NCBI GenBank assembly: GCA_030621105.1
Contig: JAUXIH010000006.1
Coordinates: 1 to 23,677 of the forward strand
DNA length: 23,677 bases
Direction: 5' to 3'
Source of the DNA: Dehalococcoidia bacterium
GTDB taxonomy: Bacteria; Chloroflexota; Dehalococcoidia; GIF9; AB-539-J10
How positions within the stretch are numbered: the first letter of the stretch is position 1; each line of letters begins with the position of its first letter. The translations under genes were made by a program, and so were the position numbers. Shown piece after piece: positions 1 through 7,230 of this stretch. The notes beneath the pieces were generated by a model that worked only from the letters and a program-made list of their open reading frames with translations, searched no databases and was not told where the DNA came from.

Positions 1-1
1 C

Positions 2-967
2 CAGAGTCCCGAGGTGCGTCGCGAGAGAGCCAAATTTCGCCGGGGCGAGATAACAACATCACAGTACCAGTCCTTCATCAGGGACAACATCTCCTCACTT
101 ATACAGCAGCAGGAGGAACTGGGATTAGACGTGCTGGTTCACGGAGAATTTGAACGGACAGACATGGTGGAGTTCTTCGCCGAGAAACTGGAGGGCATTG
201 CCACCACCAAGAACGGCTGGATACTGTCCTATGGAACCAGGGGATACCGCCCTCCCATCATATATGGAGATATTTCCCGCCCCCAGCCCATGTCTCTTGA
301 TGAGATTGTCTTTGCTCAAAGCCTGACACCAAAGCCAGTAAAAGGCATGCTGACCGGACCCATCACCATGATAGCCTGGAGCTTCGTCAGGGAGGACATT
401 TCTACATCACAGGTAGCATGCCAGATATCCTTATGTCTCAAAGATGAAATATCTGACTATGAGAGAAACGGCATCCGCATCGTGCAAATCGATGAGCCAG
501 CATTCAGAGAGAAGGCCCCCATAAAGAAAAGAAACTGGAAAAATTACTTTGACTGGGCCGTGAAATCCTTCCGGTTGTGTTCCTCTCAAGTTAAACCGGA
601 GACACAGATACAAACCCACATGTGCTATTCCGAGTTTGGTGAAATCATCGAGCAAATCGCACGGATGGACTTCGATGTGATCACCATTGAGGCTTCCCGC
701 AGTAAGGGGGATATCCTGGAATACTTTGAGAAGGTTAATTTCGACCGGCAAATAGGCCTGGGGGTATGGGACATTCATTCTCCGGCTATCCCCAGTGTGG
801 CCAGTATGAAAGAGGTGACAAGCAGGGCATTGCAGGTCTTGCCCCGAGAGAACATGTGGATTAATCCTGATTGTGGCTTGAAAACAAGGAAATGGCAAGA
901 GGTGCTGCCCTCGCTGAGAAACATGGTAACCCTGGCGCAAGAGCTGAGGAAAGAAGCACAGGGTTAA
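2..967 (+). CDS. metE: Cobalamin-independent methionine synthase, C-terminal catalytic domain (5' partial)
   Basis: Transfers the methyl group of 5-methyltetrahydropteroyl-polyglutamate to homocysteine to make methionine in the cytoplasm. The reading frame is open to the left edge, and the residues before the first internal GTG (position 14) still fit MetE, so the gene starts outside the window; the N-terminal half cannot be seen. Numbering from that GTG, the family blocks HGEFERTDMVEFF (about 43-55), PVKGMLTGP and IQIDEPA are present. All four zinc and homocysteine ligands are visible: H202 and C204 in THMCYSEF, E226 in ITIEAS, and C287 in NPDCGLKTR. The end of the protein matches the family C-terminus, so the 3' end is intact. 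It converges on the ETF genes with a 26 bp gap. A stand-alone archaeal-type MetE core rather than a full-length 750-residue enzyme cannot be excluded. Confidence 0.93.
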   Translation, partial: QSPEVRRERAKFRRGEITTSQYQSFIRDNISSLIQQQEELGLDVLVHGEFERTDMVEFFAEKLEGIATTKNGWILSYGTRGYRPPIIYGDISRPQPMSLDEIVFAQSLTPKPVKGMLTGPITMIAWSFVREDISTSQVACQISLCLKDEISDYERNGIRIVQIDEPAFREKAPIKKRNWKNYFDWAVKSFRLCSSQVKPETQIQTHMCYSEFGEIIEQIARMDFDVITIEASRSKGDILEYFEKVNFDRQIGLGVWDIHSPAIPSVASMKEVTSRALQVLPRENMWINPDCGLKTRKWQEVLPSLRNMVTLAQELRKEAQG

Positions 968-993
968 GAAGCAGGCCAAGGCAAGAAAATTCC

Positions 994-2637
994 CTACATT
1001 ACCTTGTATTTCGGGCCGTCCCCACCCTCAGGAAGCTGCCAGCCGATGTTCTGAAATGGGCACTTCACCCGGCATGTCTGGCAATGCAGACAATTCGATG
1101 GGCTGAGTACAATCCCTCCCTCATCCCAGCGATATACCTGCCCCGGGCAGAATGCCTCACACGGAGCCGCTCTATGCTTGGCCACGCAGGAAATACACGA
1201 TGCACGATTCAGTATCGTGATATGGGAAGGTTCGTCCTCCCGGTGAGTTGTGCCGGATAGGCTCACGTCGGTGAGTTTATCAATGCCACCACAATATTTT
1301 CTTGCCAGTTTAGCAGTGGAGGTATGCTGAAAGTCAGGCTTGAGCTTCATACGGCCACGAACCATGCCATGGAAAAAGGAGTTCAGTGTGCCCAGATACA
1401 TGGCAAACCTCCTCGCCCGGGCAAAAAGCTGTCGATAGTTTCTGGCTCCATACAGGTCATGGCCCACAGAGCTGTGCTGTAGCAAATCGGTATACTTACC
1501 CAAGGATTGTGCCGAGAAATCTCCTTTCTCCAGGGCACCTGCGATGGTTTCAGCAGCAAGCATCCCCGATTTGATCGCATAGTGCAACCCCTTGAGCTTC
1601 CTGGTGCTCAGCAACCCTGCGGCGTCACCAACAATGATAGCCCCATTAGCTACAAGCTCGGGAATGGAATAATAACCTCCCTCAGGAATGGTCTTGGCTC
1701 CGTAGGATATAACCTTGCCCTCATTGAGAATGCCGGCGACAAAGGGGTGAGACTTCAATAACTGAAGCTCCTGATGTGGATCCAGGTCACAATACTTCCA
1801 ATCCAGCGCCAGATTTATGGTCACCGCCACATCATTATCTCCCATACTGTAGAATGTGCCGCCACCAAAGATATCAGGGGTAAAGAACTTGTTGGGAAAG
1901 CCCATGGTATCTACAACATGACCATGGCCGAACTTGCTATCCTGGGGCAAGCGAATTACTTCCTTGACCCCCAGAGATTGAATCTGGGGATTTCGATTCT
2001 TTCCCAGATTCAGCTTATCCCCCAGTTGTTCTGACAATAACCCCAGCGAGCCATCACCAAGAACAGTTACACGGGCCTTCAACATCTCCCCGGGAACATA
2101 ATTTGACTGCGGCTGGCCCTTCTCATCCAGCCCCTTATCTCCCAACTTTACGCCGGTCACCACTCCGTCCTCCATCACGACCTCCCGAGCCACAAAACCA
2201 TTGTAAATCTCCACTCCCAGGGAACGGGCAATTTGTGCCAGCCAGTTAACCATCTCACTGACAGAGATGAGATAATCGCCATGATGCTTCAAATACGATG
2301 GGACAATAAAATGAGGAACTTTAATGGCAAGTTTATTCCCCAGCAGGAAAACCACCTCGTCTTTTACCACCTTGTTTTTCACCATGCCTGCGATAAACTT
2401 GCTCTTATCTTCCTGCCAGCCAGGGACTAATTCCTCCAGGACATCAGCCTCAAACACTGCTCCCGACAAGTTATGCTGGCCAATCTTGTCGGCCTTCTCA
2501 ATAACAACAACCGAATCATTCCTGCCCTTGGCCTTAAGCAACTGCTTGAGCCTTATAGCACCAGCAAGGCTTGCTGGGCCCGCTCCAACAAAAAGCACAT
2601 CCATTTTGTTAAGGTCAGAAGCGTTATTATGAGACAT
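994..2637 (-). CDS. fixC: ETF:quinone oxidoreductase (FixC-like) with fused C-terminal ferredoxin domain (FixX-like)
   Basis: A 547-residue flavoprotein expected to sit on the membrane and pass electrons from ETF to (mena)quinone. The N-terminus carries the FAD dinucleotide-binding loop GAGPAS (18-23) and the ETF-QO-type segment around residues 50-60. The C-terminus ends in a ferredoxin domain with the ETF-QO-like tail LPEGGDGPKY. That domain has eight cysteines: C481, C484, C493 and C497 (CxxCx8CxxxCP), then C516, C519, C522 and C526 (CxxCxxCxxxCP). Mitochondrial ETF-QO has only the equivalents of C497, C516, C519 and C522, enough for one 4Fe-4S cluster; the extra four suggest two clusters, as in FixX of FixABCX. 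The start codon lies 11 bp inside the upstream fused ETF gene and is preceded by GGAGG, so the two are translationally coupled. Function is clear at family level; direction of electron flow and bifurcation are inference. Confidence 0.93.
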   Translation of the reverse strand: MSHNNASDLNKMDVLFVGAGPASLAGAIRLKQLLKAKGRNDSVVVIEKADKIGQHNLSGAVFEADVLEELVPGWQEDKSKFIAGMVKNKVVKDEVVFLLGNKLAIKVPHFIVPSYLKHHGDYLISVSEMVNWLAQIARSLGVEIYNGFVAREVVMEDGVVTGVKLGDKGLDEKGQPQSNYVPGEMLKARVTVLGDGSLGLLSEQLGDKLNLGKNRNPQIQSLGVKEVIRLPQDSKFGHGHVVDTMGFPNKFFTPDIFGGGTFYSMGDNDVAVTINLALDWKYCDLDPHQELQLLKSHPFVAGILNEGKVISYGAKTIPEGGYYSIPELVANGAIIVGDAAGLLSTRKLKGLHYAIKSGMLAAETIAGALEKGDFSAQSLGKYTDLLQHSSVGHDLYGARNYRQLFARARRFAMYLGTLNSFFHGMVRGRMKLKPDFQHTSTAKLARKYCGGIDKLTDVSLSGTTHREDEPSHITILNRASCISCVAKHRAAPCEAFCPGQVYRWDEGGIVLSPSNCLHCQTCRVKCPFQNIGWQLPEGGDGPKYKVM

Positions 2638-4543
2638 TACTAACTTGCCCTCCTTGCCGATCCAATATACTTATGAGTTGAGGAATTATCTCCTCCGCAT
2701 TTCCCACCACGCCAAAGTCAGCCACTTTGAATATTGAGGCATTGGAGTCATTGTTTATCGCCAAGAGAAGCCTGGAATTCTGACAACCAGTGACATGTTG
2801 CACCGCCCCGGATATACCCACAGCGACATACAAATCAGGTTTAACTGTCTGGCCAGTCTGTCCTACCTGATGGCTGCGGTCGGTAAATCCCGACTCCACT
2901 GCCACCCTGGAGCCACATATCACCACATCCTTCTCCAATAATCTTCCCAGGCTATTGGCCAGTGCTGACAGGTGTTTATCGAAGTTCGCCTTGGTCCTCA
3001 AGCCTCTACCACCACTGACAATCACCTCAGCCGAGCTGAGGTCAAAGGTATGTTCGCTGATCTCCGAGGAAACTATTGTCACTCCCAGGCCAGATGCATC
3101 AAGATCAACTGGGCAGGCAATAACCTCGCCCTCACGACGGTCATCACGCTCCAGAGCCACCATGACCCCTGGCCTCACCGTGGACATCTGCACCTGGGAA
3201 TTCGTCGAAACTATACTGGCCATGACATTTCCCCCCAGCGCAGGCCGGGTTTGTCGCAACACGCCAACATGCTCCTGCTTCCCCTTCTCGAAGTCAACAA
3301 TCCTCAACTCGGTACAATCAGCCGTCAACCCCGACTTCGCCTGATAGGCCACCCTGGGAGCCAGTTCCCGTCCCAGCGGCGTGGCACTGAACAACATCAT
3401 CTGGGAATTGTACTTATCGATAGCCTGAACGATAGCCTTGCAATATGGTAGTGGGCGAAACTGCTCCAGCAGTTCGTGTTCCACCAGGTAAACTCTATCT
3501 GCCCCATAGGCTATAAGGTCACGACTCAAGTGTTTTACATCCTTACCCACGAGGACAGCGCCAACCTTCTCCCCAAGTTCTCCCGCCAGCTCAGTAGCCT
3601 TGCCCAAAAGCTCAAAGGATGCCGGGTTTATCTCTCCTCCCTCCTGCTCGGCATAGATCCATATCTCACCGCTATAATCACCCTTTTTGCCCTCGGGAAG
3701 TCGGTAGTTCTCCTTCTCCTGCCCGGCAGTCACCACAGGTTTGTGGTGGTATGCCTCATCAACCATACGCACCAAATTCTCCAGATCCTTCTCGAATACA
3801 CAGTTCTTCTTGCTAAAATCCTTGGGAGAGAACATCTTCACCACGTTGGTCCGGGAACCTTTCAATCCAATGAGATCAGGGTCAGCACCAACATCATCGG
3901 CAGACCATTGGTGTATTTCCTGAGAATTAGCCCCCCTGGTACCAGCGAAAGAAGCGTTGGGCGCCTCAGTATGCTCAGTGACAGTAACCAGGCAGGGATA
4001 AGAATCTGGCATTACGGTCTCACCTCCCCTGCGAGTTATCCTCTTAACCTCGAGTTTTCCACCATCAAAGCTAAAAGATGAGGCATAAGCAATATGCACC
4101 ATGCCCAACTCCTCAGCTACCTGGGGAGGACATTGTGCTGTATCACCATCGATTGACTGCATGCCACAGACCACCACATAATTCCGGTCTCCGCCAAAGA
4201 TATCCCGCTCCACCTTCCGTATTGTCTGAGCCAGCGAGTAAGATGTGGCAGCGGTATCAGCGCCGGCAAACTTGCGATCTGTAAGCAACACCGCCTCATC
4301 AACCCCCAGTGCCAGGGAGTACCTCAGCACCTCCTCCGCCATAGGTGGCCCCATGGACAGGCTGACTACCTTGCCCGGGCATTGCTTCCGCATGTTCAGG
4401 GTAAATGCCAGTGCCTGCTTATCCAGTTCATTACAGGTGTTATCCAGCAAAGCGCGCTTCAGTGTGCCTTTCTCCCAATCCCACGCCTCATTGGGAATGT
4501 TCTTTATATCAGGCACCTGCTTGATTAACACGATATAGTTCAC
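2627..4543 (-). CDS. etfBA: Electron transfer flavoprotein, fused beta and alpha subunits (EtfB-EtfA)
   Basis: A single 638-residue chain holds both ETF subunits. Residues 1 to about 265 are EtfB: start NYIVLIKQVPD, then GADTAA (94-99) and GMQSIDGDTAQ (127-137), the nucleotide-binding regions. Residues about 292-638 are EtfA: GEIWIYAEQ at 292, RPALGGNVMASI near 433, the FAD segment GQTG (561-564), GISGAVQH (576-583) and INNDSNASIF. No stop codon or frameshift lies between them. ETF collects electrons from acyl-CoA dehydrogenases or from NADH and hands them to the ETF:quinone oxidoreductase encoded next, whose gene overlaps by 11 bp. Start: GTG at 4543, with AGGAGG (4555-4560) 11 nt upstream; an ATG at 4551 is out of frame and too close to the RBS. 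EtfB/EtfA fusions are known to me from archaea such as Sulfolobales; in bacteria two genes are usual. Confidence 0.94.
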   Translation of the reverse strand: MNYIVLIKQVPDIKNIPNEAWDWEKGTLKRALLDNTCNELDKQALAFTLNMRKQCPGKVVSLSMGPPMAEEVLRYSLALGVDEAVLLTDRKFAGADTAATSYSLAQTIRKVERDIFGGDRNYVVVCGMQSIDGDTAQCPPQVAEELGMVHIAYASSFSFDGGKLEVKRITRRGGETVMPDSYPCLVTVTEHTEAPNASFAGTRGANSQEIHQWSADDVGADPDLIGLKGSRTNVVKMFSPKDFSKKNCVFEKDLENLVRMVDEAYHHKPVVTAGQEKENYRLPEGKKGDYSGEIWIYAEQEGGEINPASFELLGKATELAGELGEKVGAVLVGKDVKHLSRDLIAYGADRVYLVEHELLEQFRPLPYCKAIVQAIDKYNSQMMLFSATPLGRELAPRVAYQAKSGLTADCTELRIVDFEKGKQEHVGVLRQTRPALGGNVMASIVSTNSQVQMSTVRPGVMVALERDDRREGEVIACPVDLDASGLGVTIVSSEISEHTFDLSSAEVIVSGGRGLRTKANFDKHLSALANSLGRLLEKDVVICGSRVAVESGFTDRSHQVGQTGQTVKPDLYVAVGISGAVQHVTGCQNSRLLLAINNDSNASIFKVADFGVVGNAEEIIPQLISILDRQGGQVSNVS

Positions 4544-4652
4544 GATAGTTCATGCCTCCTTAAATGATCCCTTGTCAATGCTGGAGCTTGCACACAAGGT
4601 GACGAAACTAATGTTTCCATCACAATCCTGCACGACATATCTCGCCACGATA

Positions 4653-4667
4653 CCCCCTTGCTGGGGG
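4653..4667 (-). other. Small GC hairpin in the etfBA leader
   Basis: Five C residues (4653-4657) and five G residues (4663-4667) flank a 5-nt loop. On the minus strand it lies in the predicted 5' untranslated leader of the ETF operon, about 110 nt before the start codon. The A/T run is on the wrong side for a minus-strand terminator. A regulatory role is only possible, not shown. Confidence 0.25.
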
Positions 4668-4676
4668 AAAAAGGTA

Positions 4677-4706
4677 ATTTTACCCTAAACCTATCCGCCT
4701 GTTCAA
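4677..4706 (-). promoter_or_regulatory. Candidate promoter of the etfBA-fixCX operon
   Basis: Read on the minus strand: -35 TTGAAC (4701-4706), an 18-nt spacer, -10 TAAAAT (4677-4682). This would give a leader of roughly 125 nt, unusually long for this window. The 270 bp gap between etfBA and nadK is a divergent promoter region and holds no convincing gene. Confidence 0.4.
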
Positions 4707-4773
4707 CATCCTGCCTCCTGAACTGAACAAATAACACTGCAGATAGAACATCAACACACAAAATTGTATTTAC

Positions 4774-4802
4774 TTGACGATTGACATGCGGCGATATACA
4801 CT
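4774..4802 (+). promoter_or_regulatory. Candidate nadK promoter, TTGACG-N17-TACACT
   Basis: -35 TTGACG (4774-4779), 17-nt spacer, -10 TACACT (4797-4802). Transcription would begin near 4809, only about 5 nt before the ATG at 4814, so the mRNA would be nearly leaderless. The same pair of hexamers with the same spacing precedes the zinc ribbon gene at 17544 (minus strand), which supports both calls. Confidence 0.5.
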
Positions 4803-4813
4803 ACCTACTTCGT

Positions 4814-5626
4814 ATGAAACAAGTTGGCATCCTGTATCATCCCAGGATATCCCCGGCCAGAGACCTGGCCCGCAAGCTGGAAGACTTCCTCTCAGCACAG
4901 AGCATATCCTCCTGGCAATGCTCCGCCTGGGACGAGGATAAAGCAAAATCCCTGATACCAGGGTCTGACCTGGTATTGAGCATCGGTGGTGACGGCACCA
5001 TACTGCACAGTGCCCGTATCTCCGCCCTATCCGAGGTGCCCATACTGGGCATAAACCTCGGTGGACTGGGGTTTATCACCGAGCTGGACCCCCAGAACAT
5101 CGAGGCCAACCTGAGCCGGGTGATCGCAGGAGAGGGATGGATCGAGAAAAGAGCCATGCTCAGGGCCGAGACAGAAGGGAACAGCTTCCTTGCGCTGAAC
5201 GACGTGGTCTTGCGAACCGGCACGGTGAGGCTGGTAAACATCGAGATAAAGATTGATGGCGAAGCACTTCCCAACTACCGGGCGGATGGCATCATAATTG
5301 CAACAGCCACGGGAAGTACGGGATATGCCATGGCCGCAGGAGGACCAATCCTGCACCCACAGTCCCGGGAAATCATCCTGCAGCCTATATCCTGCCACAT
5401 AGGATTCCAGCGAGCACTGGTGCTACTGCCACAAAGCACCATCGAATGCCAGATGACAGGAAGAGGCACAGCCACTCTCAATATCGATGGGCAAATAGAC
5501 ATACCTCTGCGCAGCGAGCAACCCATCAAGGTGACCCTGAGTAACAATATCGCACGCTTCCTGAGAATCCACCCTCCAGGACACTTCTACAACCTGTTAT
5601 GGAAAAAATTGATAAATCAAAAATAA
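4814..5626 (+). CDS. nadK: NAD kinase
   Basis: Phosphorylates NAD+ to NADP+ with ATP (or polyphosphate) in the cytoplasm; the 270-residue length is normal for the family. Visible motifs are SIGGDGTIL with GGDG at 58-61, GINLGGLGFITEL (79-91), the ND pair at 129-130, and ATGSTGYAMAAGGPI (165-179). The frame is open further upstream to a TTG at 4781, but that start would place the promoter hexamers inside the gene, and homologues begin with the KQVGILYHP-type beta strand, so ATG 4814 is preferred. No Shine-Dalgarno is visible, as expected for a near-leaderless message. It leads a tight operon: the GNAT gene overlaps its end by 28 bp and a Nudix hydrolase follows, a grouping consistent with pyridine nucleotide and arginine metabolism but not proof of a shared pathway. 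Confidence 0.95.
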   Translation: MKQVGILYHPRISPARDLARKLEDFLSAQSISSWQCSAWDEDKAKSLIPGSDLVLSIGGDGTILHSARISALSEVPILGINLGGLGFITELDPQNIEANLSRVIAGEGWIEKRAMLRAETEGNSFLALNDVVLRTGTVRLVNIEIKIDGEALPNYRADGIIIATATGSTGYAMAAGGPILHPQSREIILQPISCHIGFQRALVLLPQSTIECQMTGRGTATLNIDGQIDIPLRSEQPIKVTLSNNIARFLRIHPPGHFYNLLWKKLINQK

Positions 5627-6057
5627 CTGATGCCGAAGCACTGCATCAATTGATCAATCATCGCTTCACCAACAGGGATGACGTGCTGCCCCGTGCCCTG
5701 AGTGAGATATGCGAGGATATCAGAGACTTCTGCGTGTATCGCAAGGAAAACCAGGTTATTGCCTGTGCCGCCTTACACGTTGTGTGGACTGATATCGCCG
5801 AGCTTCGCTCCGTGGTTGTTGCTGAAGGAAACCGCCACCAGGGAATAGGCAGTGCACTGGTACAGTCATGTATAGATGAAGGCAGAAGGTTGGGCATCGC
5901 CAGTGTCTTCTGTCTGACTCACAAGCCTGAGTTCTTCCACAAGATGGGCTTCAGTATCACCGACAAGGCAAACCTCCCCCAAAAGGTGTGGACAGATTGC
6001 TTCCACTGCCCCAGGTATCCTGAATGTGATGCGGTAGCCCTCATTCGTCATATATAG
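5599..6057 (+). CDS. GNAT acetyltransferase, short ArgA (N-acetylglutamate synthase)-like
   Basis: A 152-residue single-domain GNAT protein. The acetyl-CoA pyrophosphate loop RHQGIGSA is at 79-86, after the beta strand AELRSVVV (67-74). The ending LPQKVWTDCFHCPRYPECD, with C134, C137 and C143, is shared with a group of short N-acetylglutamate synthases I recall from Geobacter, Clostridia and Dehalococcoidia, which make N-acetylglutamate as the first step of arginine synthesis without an amino-acid-kinase domain. The three cysteines could bind a metal or serve as a redox element. The start overlaps nadK by 28 bp, and homologues begin at the same place relative to the conserved IHxLI-like helix. 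Acetyl transfer is secure; glutamate as substrate is inferred from resemblance. There are no other arginine genes in the window. Confidence 0.8.
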   Translation: MEKIDKSKITDAEALHQLINHRFTNRDDVLPRALSEICEDIRDFCVYRKENQVIACAALHVVWTDIAELRSVVVAEGNRHQGIGSALVQSCIDEGRRLGIASVFCLTHKPEFFHKMGFSITDKANLPQKVWTDCFHCPRYPECDAVALIRHI

Positions 6058-6067
6058 GGAAAAGGCT

Positions 6068-6607
6068 ATGTCGAATATCGAGAGGATGATATCCCGGGAG
6101 GAAACATACCGCGGGCGCGCCATAAATCTACATGTGGACACGGTGGATAAACCGGATGGAGAGAGAACTACCAGGGAGGTTGTAGAACACAGCCCCTGCG
6201 TTGTCGTCGTGCCTCTGGATGAACACGACAACGTTTTGCTGGTCAGGCAATTCCGCTATCCCATAGGGCAGCCACTCCTGGAGTTACCAGCGGGCGGCAT
6301 CGATGACGGAGAGCAGCCCGAGGATGCCGTGAGACGGGAATTACAGGAGGAAATCGGCTACCTGCCCCAGAAGATAGAGAGAATGGGCGGATTTTATTCC
6401 GTGCCCGGCTATGGCACGGAATACCTGCATTGCTACCTTGCTCGTGACCTCGTTCCCCACCAGCTTATCGCCGAGGACACTGCCGGAATCGAAGTCATCA
6501 CTGTTCCCTTAAGGCAAATATCTAAACTCATCGCCTCCGGCGAGATCTGTGACGCCAAGAGCATCGCTGCCCTATCACTGCTCAGACTACAACAAGAGGA
6601 GAAATAA
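6068..6607 (+). CDS. Nudix hydrolase, ADP-ribose pyrophosphatase-like
   Basis: A 179-residue Nudix protein that probably cleaves ADP-ribose to AMP and ribose 5-phosphate. The Nudix box is complete at residues 76-98 (G, five residues, E, seven residues, REL, one residue, EE, one residue, G), and is preceded by LLELPAG, typical of the ADP-ribose and NudF-like branch. The N-terminal REETYRGRAINL and REVVEHSP segments match the dimerising beta sheet of that group. It begins 10 bp after the GNAT gene, with GGGAAAAGG upstream, so it is the third gene of the nadK operon; removal of ADP-ribose, a product of NAD breakdown, fits this location. Exact substrate is not fixed by sequence. Confidence 0.9.
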   Translation: MSNIERMISREETYRGRAINLHVDTVDKPDGERTTREVVEHSPCVVVVPLDEHDNVLLVRQFRYPIGQPLLELPAGGIDDGEQPEDAVRRELQEEIGYLPQKIERMGGFYSVPGYGTEYLHCYLARDLVPHQLIAEDTAGIEVITVPLRQISKLIASGEICDAKSIAALSLLRLQQEEK

Positions 6608-6734
6608 AATTGTTTCCTGCCCAAGATTCCCGCTTCCCTCAAGCAAGCCTTGCCCTCTTGAAAACCTTCATGATACATTACGGCATTCGATAATTCCCCT
6701 TCAATGGAGAAAATACTACCCAAGGAGAAAATAG

Positions 6735-7175
6735 ATGAATAGATTGTGGGGAAAGCTAGCCATAATCATTGCCCTGGCCCTCGTGGTGATTCCCGCAACA
6801 GGGATATCCTGCAATACCCCCACTGCCTCCATCAGCGAAGCCACCATGGCCCCCGATGTGAATGCCGAGAAGCAGCCGGTTAATCCTACCGATGTCTTCG
6901 CCGCAGACACGCCGGAGATATTCTGCTCCTTTAAACTGTCCAACGCTCCCAGTGATACTCACCTGAACGCGGAGTGGATCTACATACAAGGCGAGAATGC
7001 AACTCTGGCCAACACTGTCATCGCTACCTGGAAAACAACCACAGAAGGCACCAGGTATATAGAAATTTCCCTATCTCCTCCAGGAGGCTGGTCTGGCTGG
7101 TACACAGGAGAATATCAGGTTGTGCTCTACATCGACGACGAGGAACAAACCAGCGTGCCCTTCACGGTAGAGTAA
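6735..7175 (+). CDS. Secreted or lipid-anchored protein of unknown function
   Basis: 146 residues. The N-terminus is a signal peptide: charged MNRLWGK, then a hydrophobic run to about residue 24, followed by C26. The residues before C26 (GIS) make a weak lipobox, so the protein is either a lipoprotein or secreted. A low-complexity Pro/Ala/Thr linker (27-58) leads to a beta-rich domain starting PEIFCSF, with ATWKTT, GGWSGWYTGEYQVVLYID and a final FTVE, resembling an immunoglobulin-like extracellular fold. I do not recognise a named family. AAGGAG (6722-6727) sits 7 nt before the ATG. The 127 bp gap after the Nudix gene suggests separate transcription, though it is on the same strand. Confidence 0.75.
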   Translation: MNRLWGKLAIIIALALVVIPATGISCNTPTASISEATMAPDVNAEKQPVNPTDVFAADTPEIFCSFKLSNAPSDTHLNAEWIYIQGENATLANTVIATWKTTTEGTRYIEISLSPPGGWSGWYTGEYQVVLYIDDEEQTSVPFTVE

Positions 7176-7209
7176 ATAAAGCGGAAAGGTCTCTTCGCCA
7201 GGTAATCTA

Positions 7210-7229
7210 TTCCCTCTAAATATAGGGAA
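7210..7229. other. Inverted repeat between convergent genes
   Basis: TTCCCT (7210-7215) and AGGGAA (7224-7229) form a 6-bp stem with an AT-rich 8-nt loop, and AGGT/ACCT segments outside it could extend the structure. It sits between the ends of the 6735 gene (+) and isocitrate dehydrogenase (-), where a bidirectional terminator would be expected, but neither side has a T run. Confidence 0.35.
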
Positions 7230-7230
7230 C

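Noticed and set aside
3476..4081. 201-codon frame on the plus strand inside etfBA
   Set aside because: Shadow frame of a clearly coding gene on the opposite strand; no motifs.
4653..4667. CCCCC/GGGGG hairpin as a terminator
   Set aside because: The adjoining A run is downstream on the plus strand and so gives a T run before, not after, the hairpin on the minus strand.
4540..4761. 73-codon frame on the minus strand upstream of etfBA
   Set aside because: No family resemblance, overlaps the start of etfBA and its leader, and lies where promoter and leader elements are expected.
7210..7229. Strong terminator between 6735-7175 and icd
   Set aside because: Stem is only 6 bp and neither strand has a T run; kept only as an inverted repeat.
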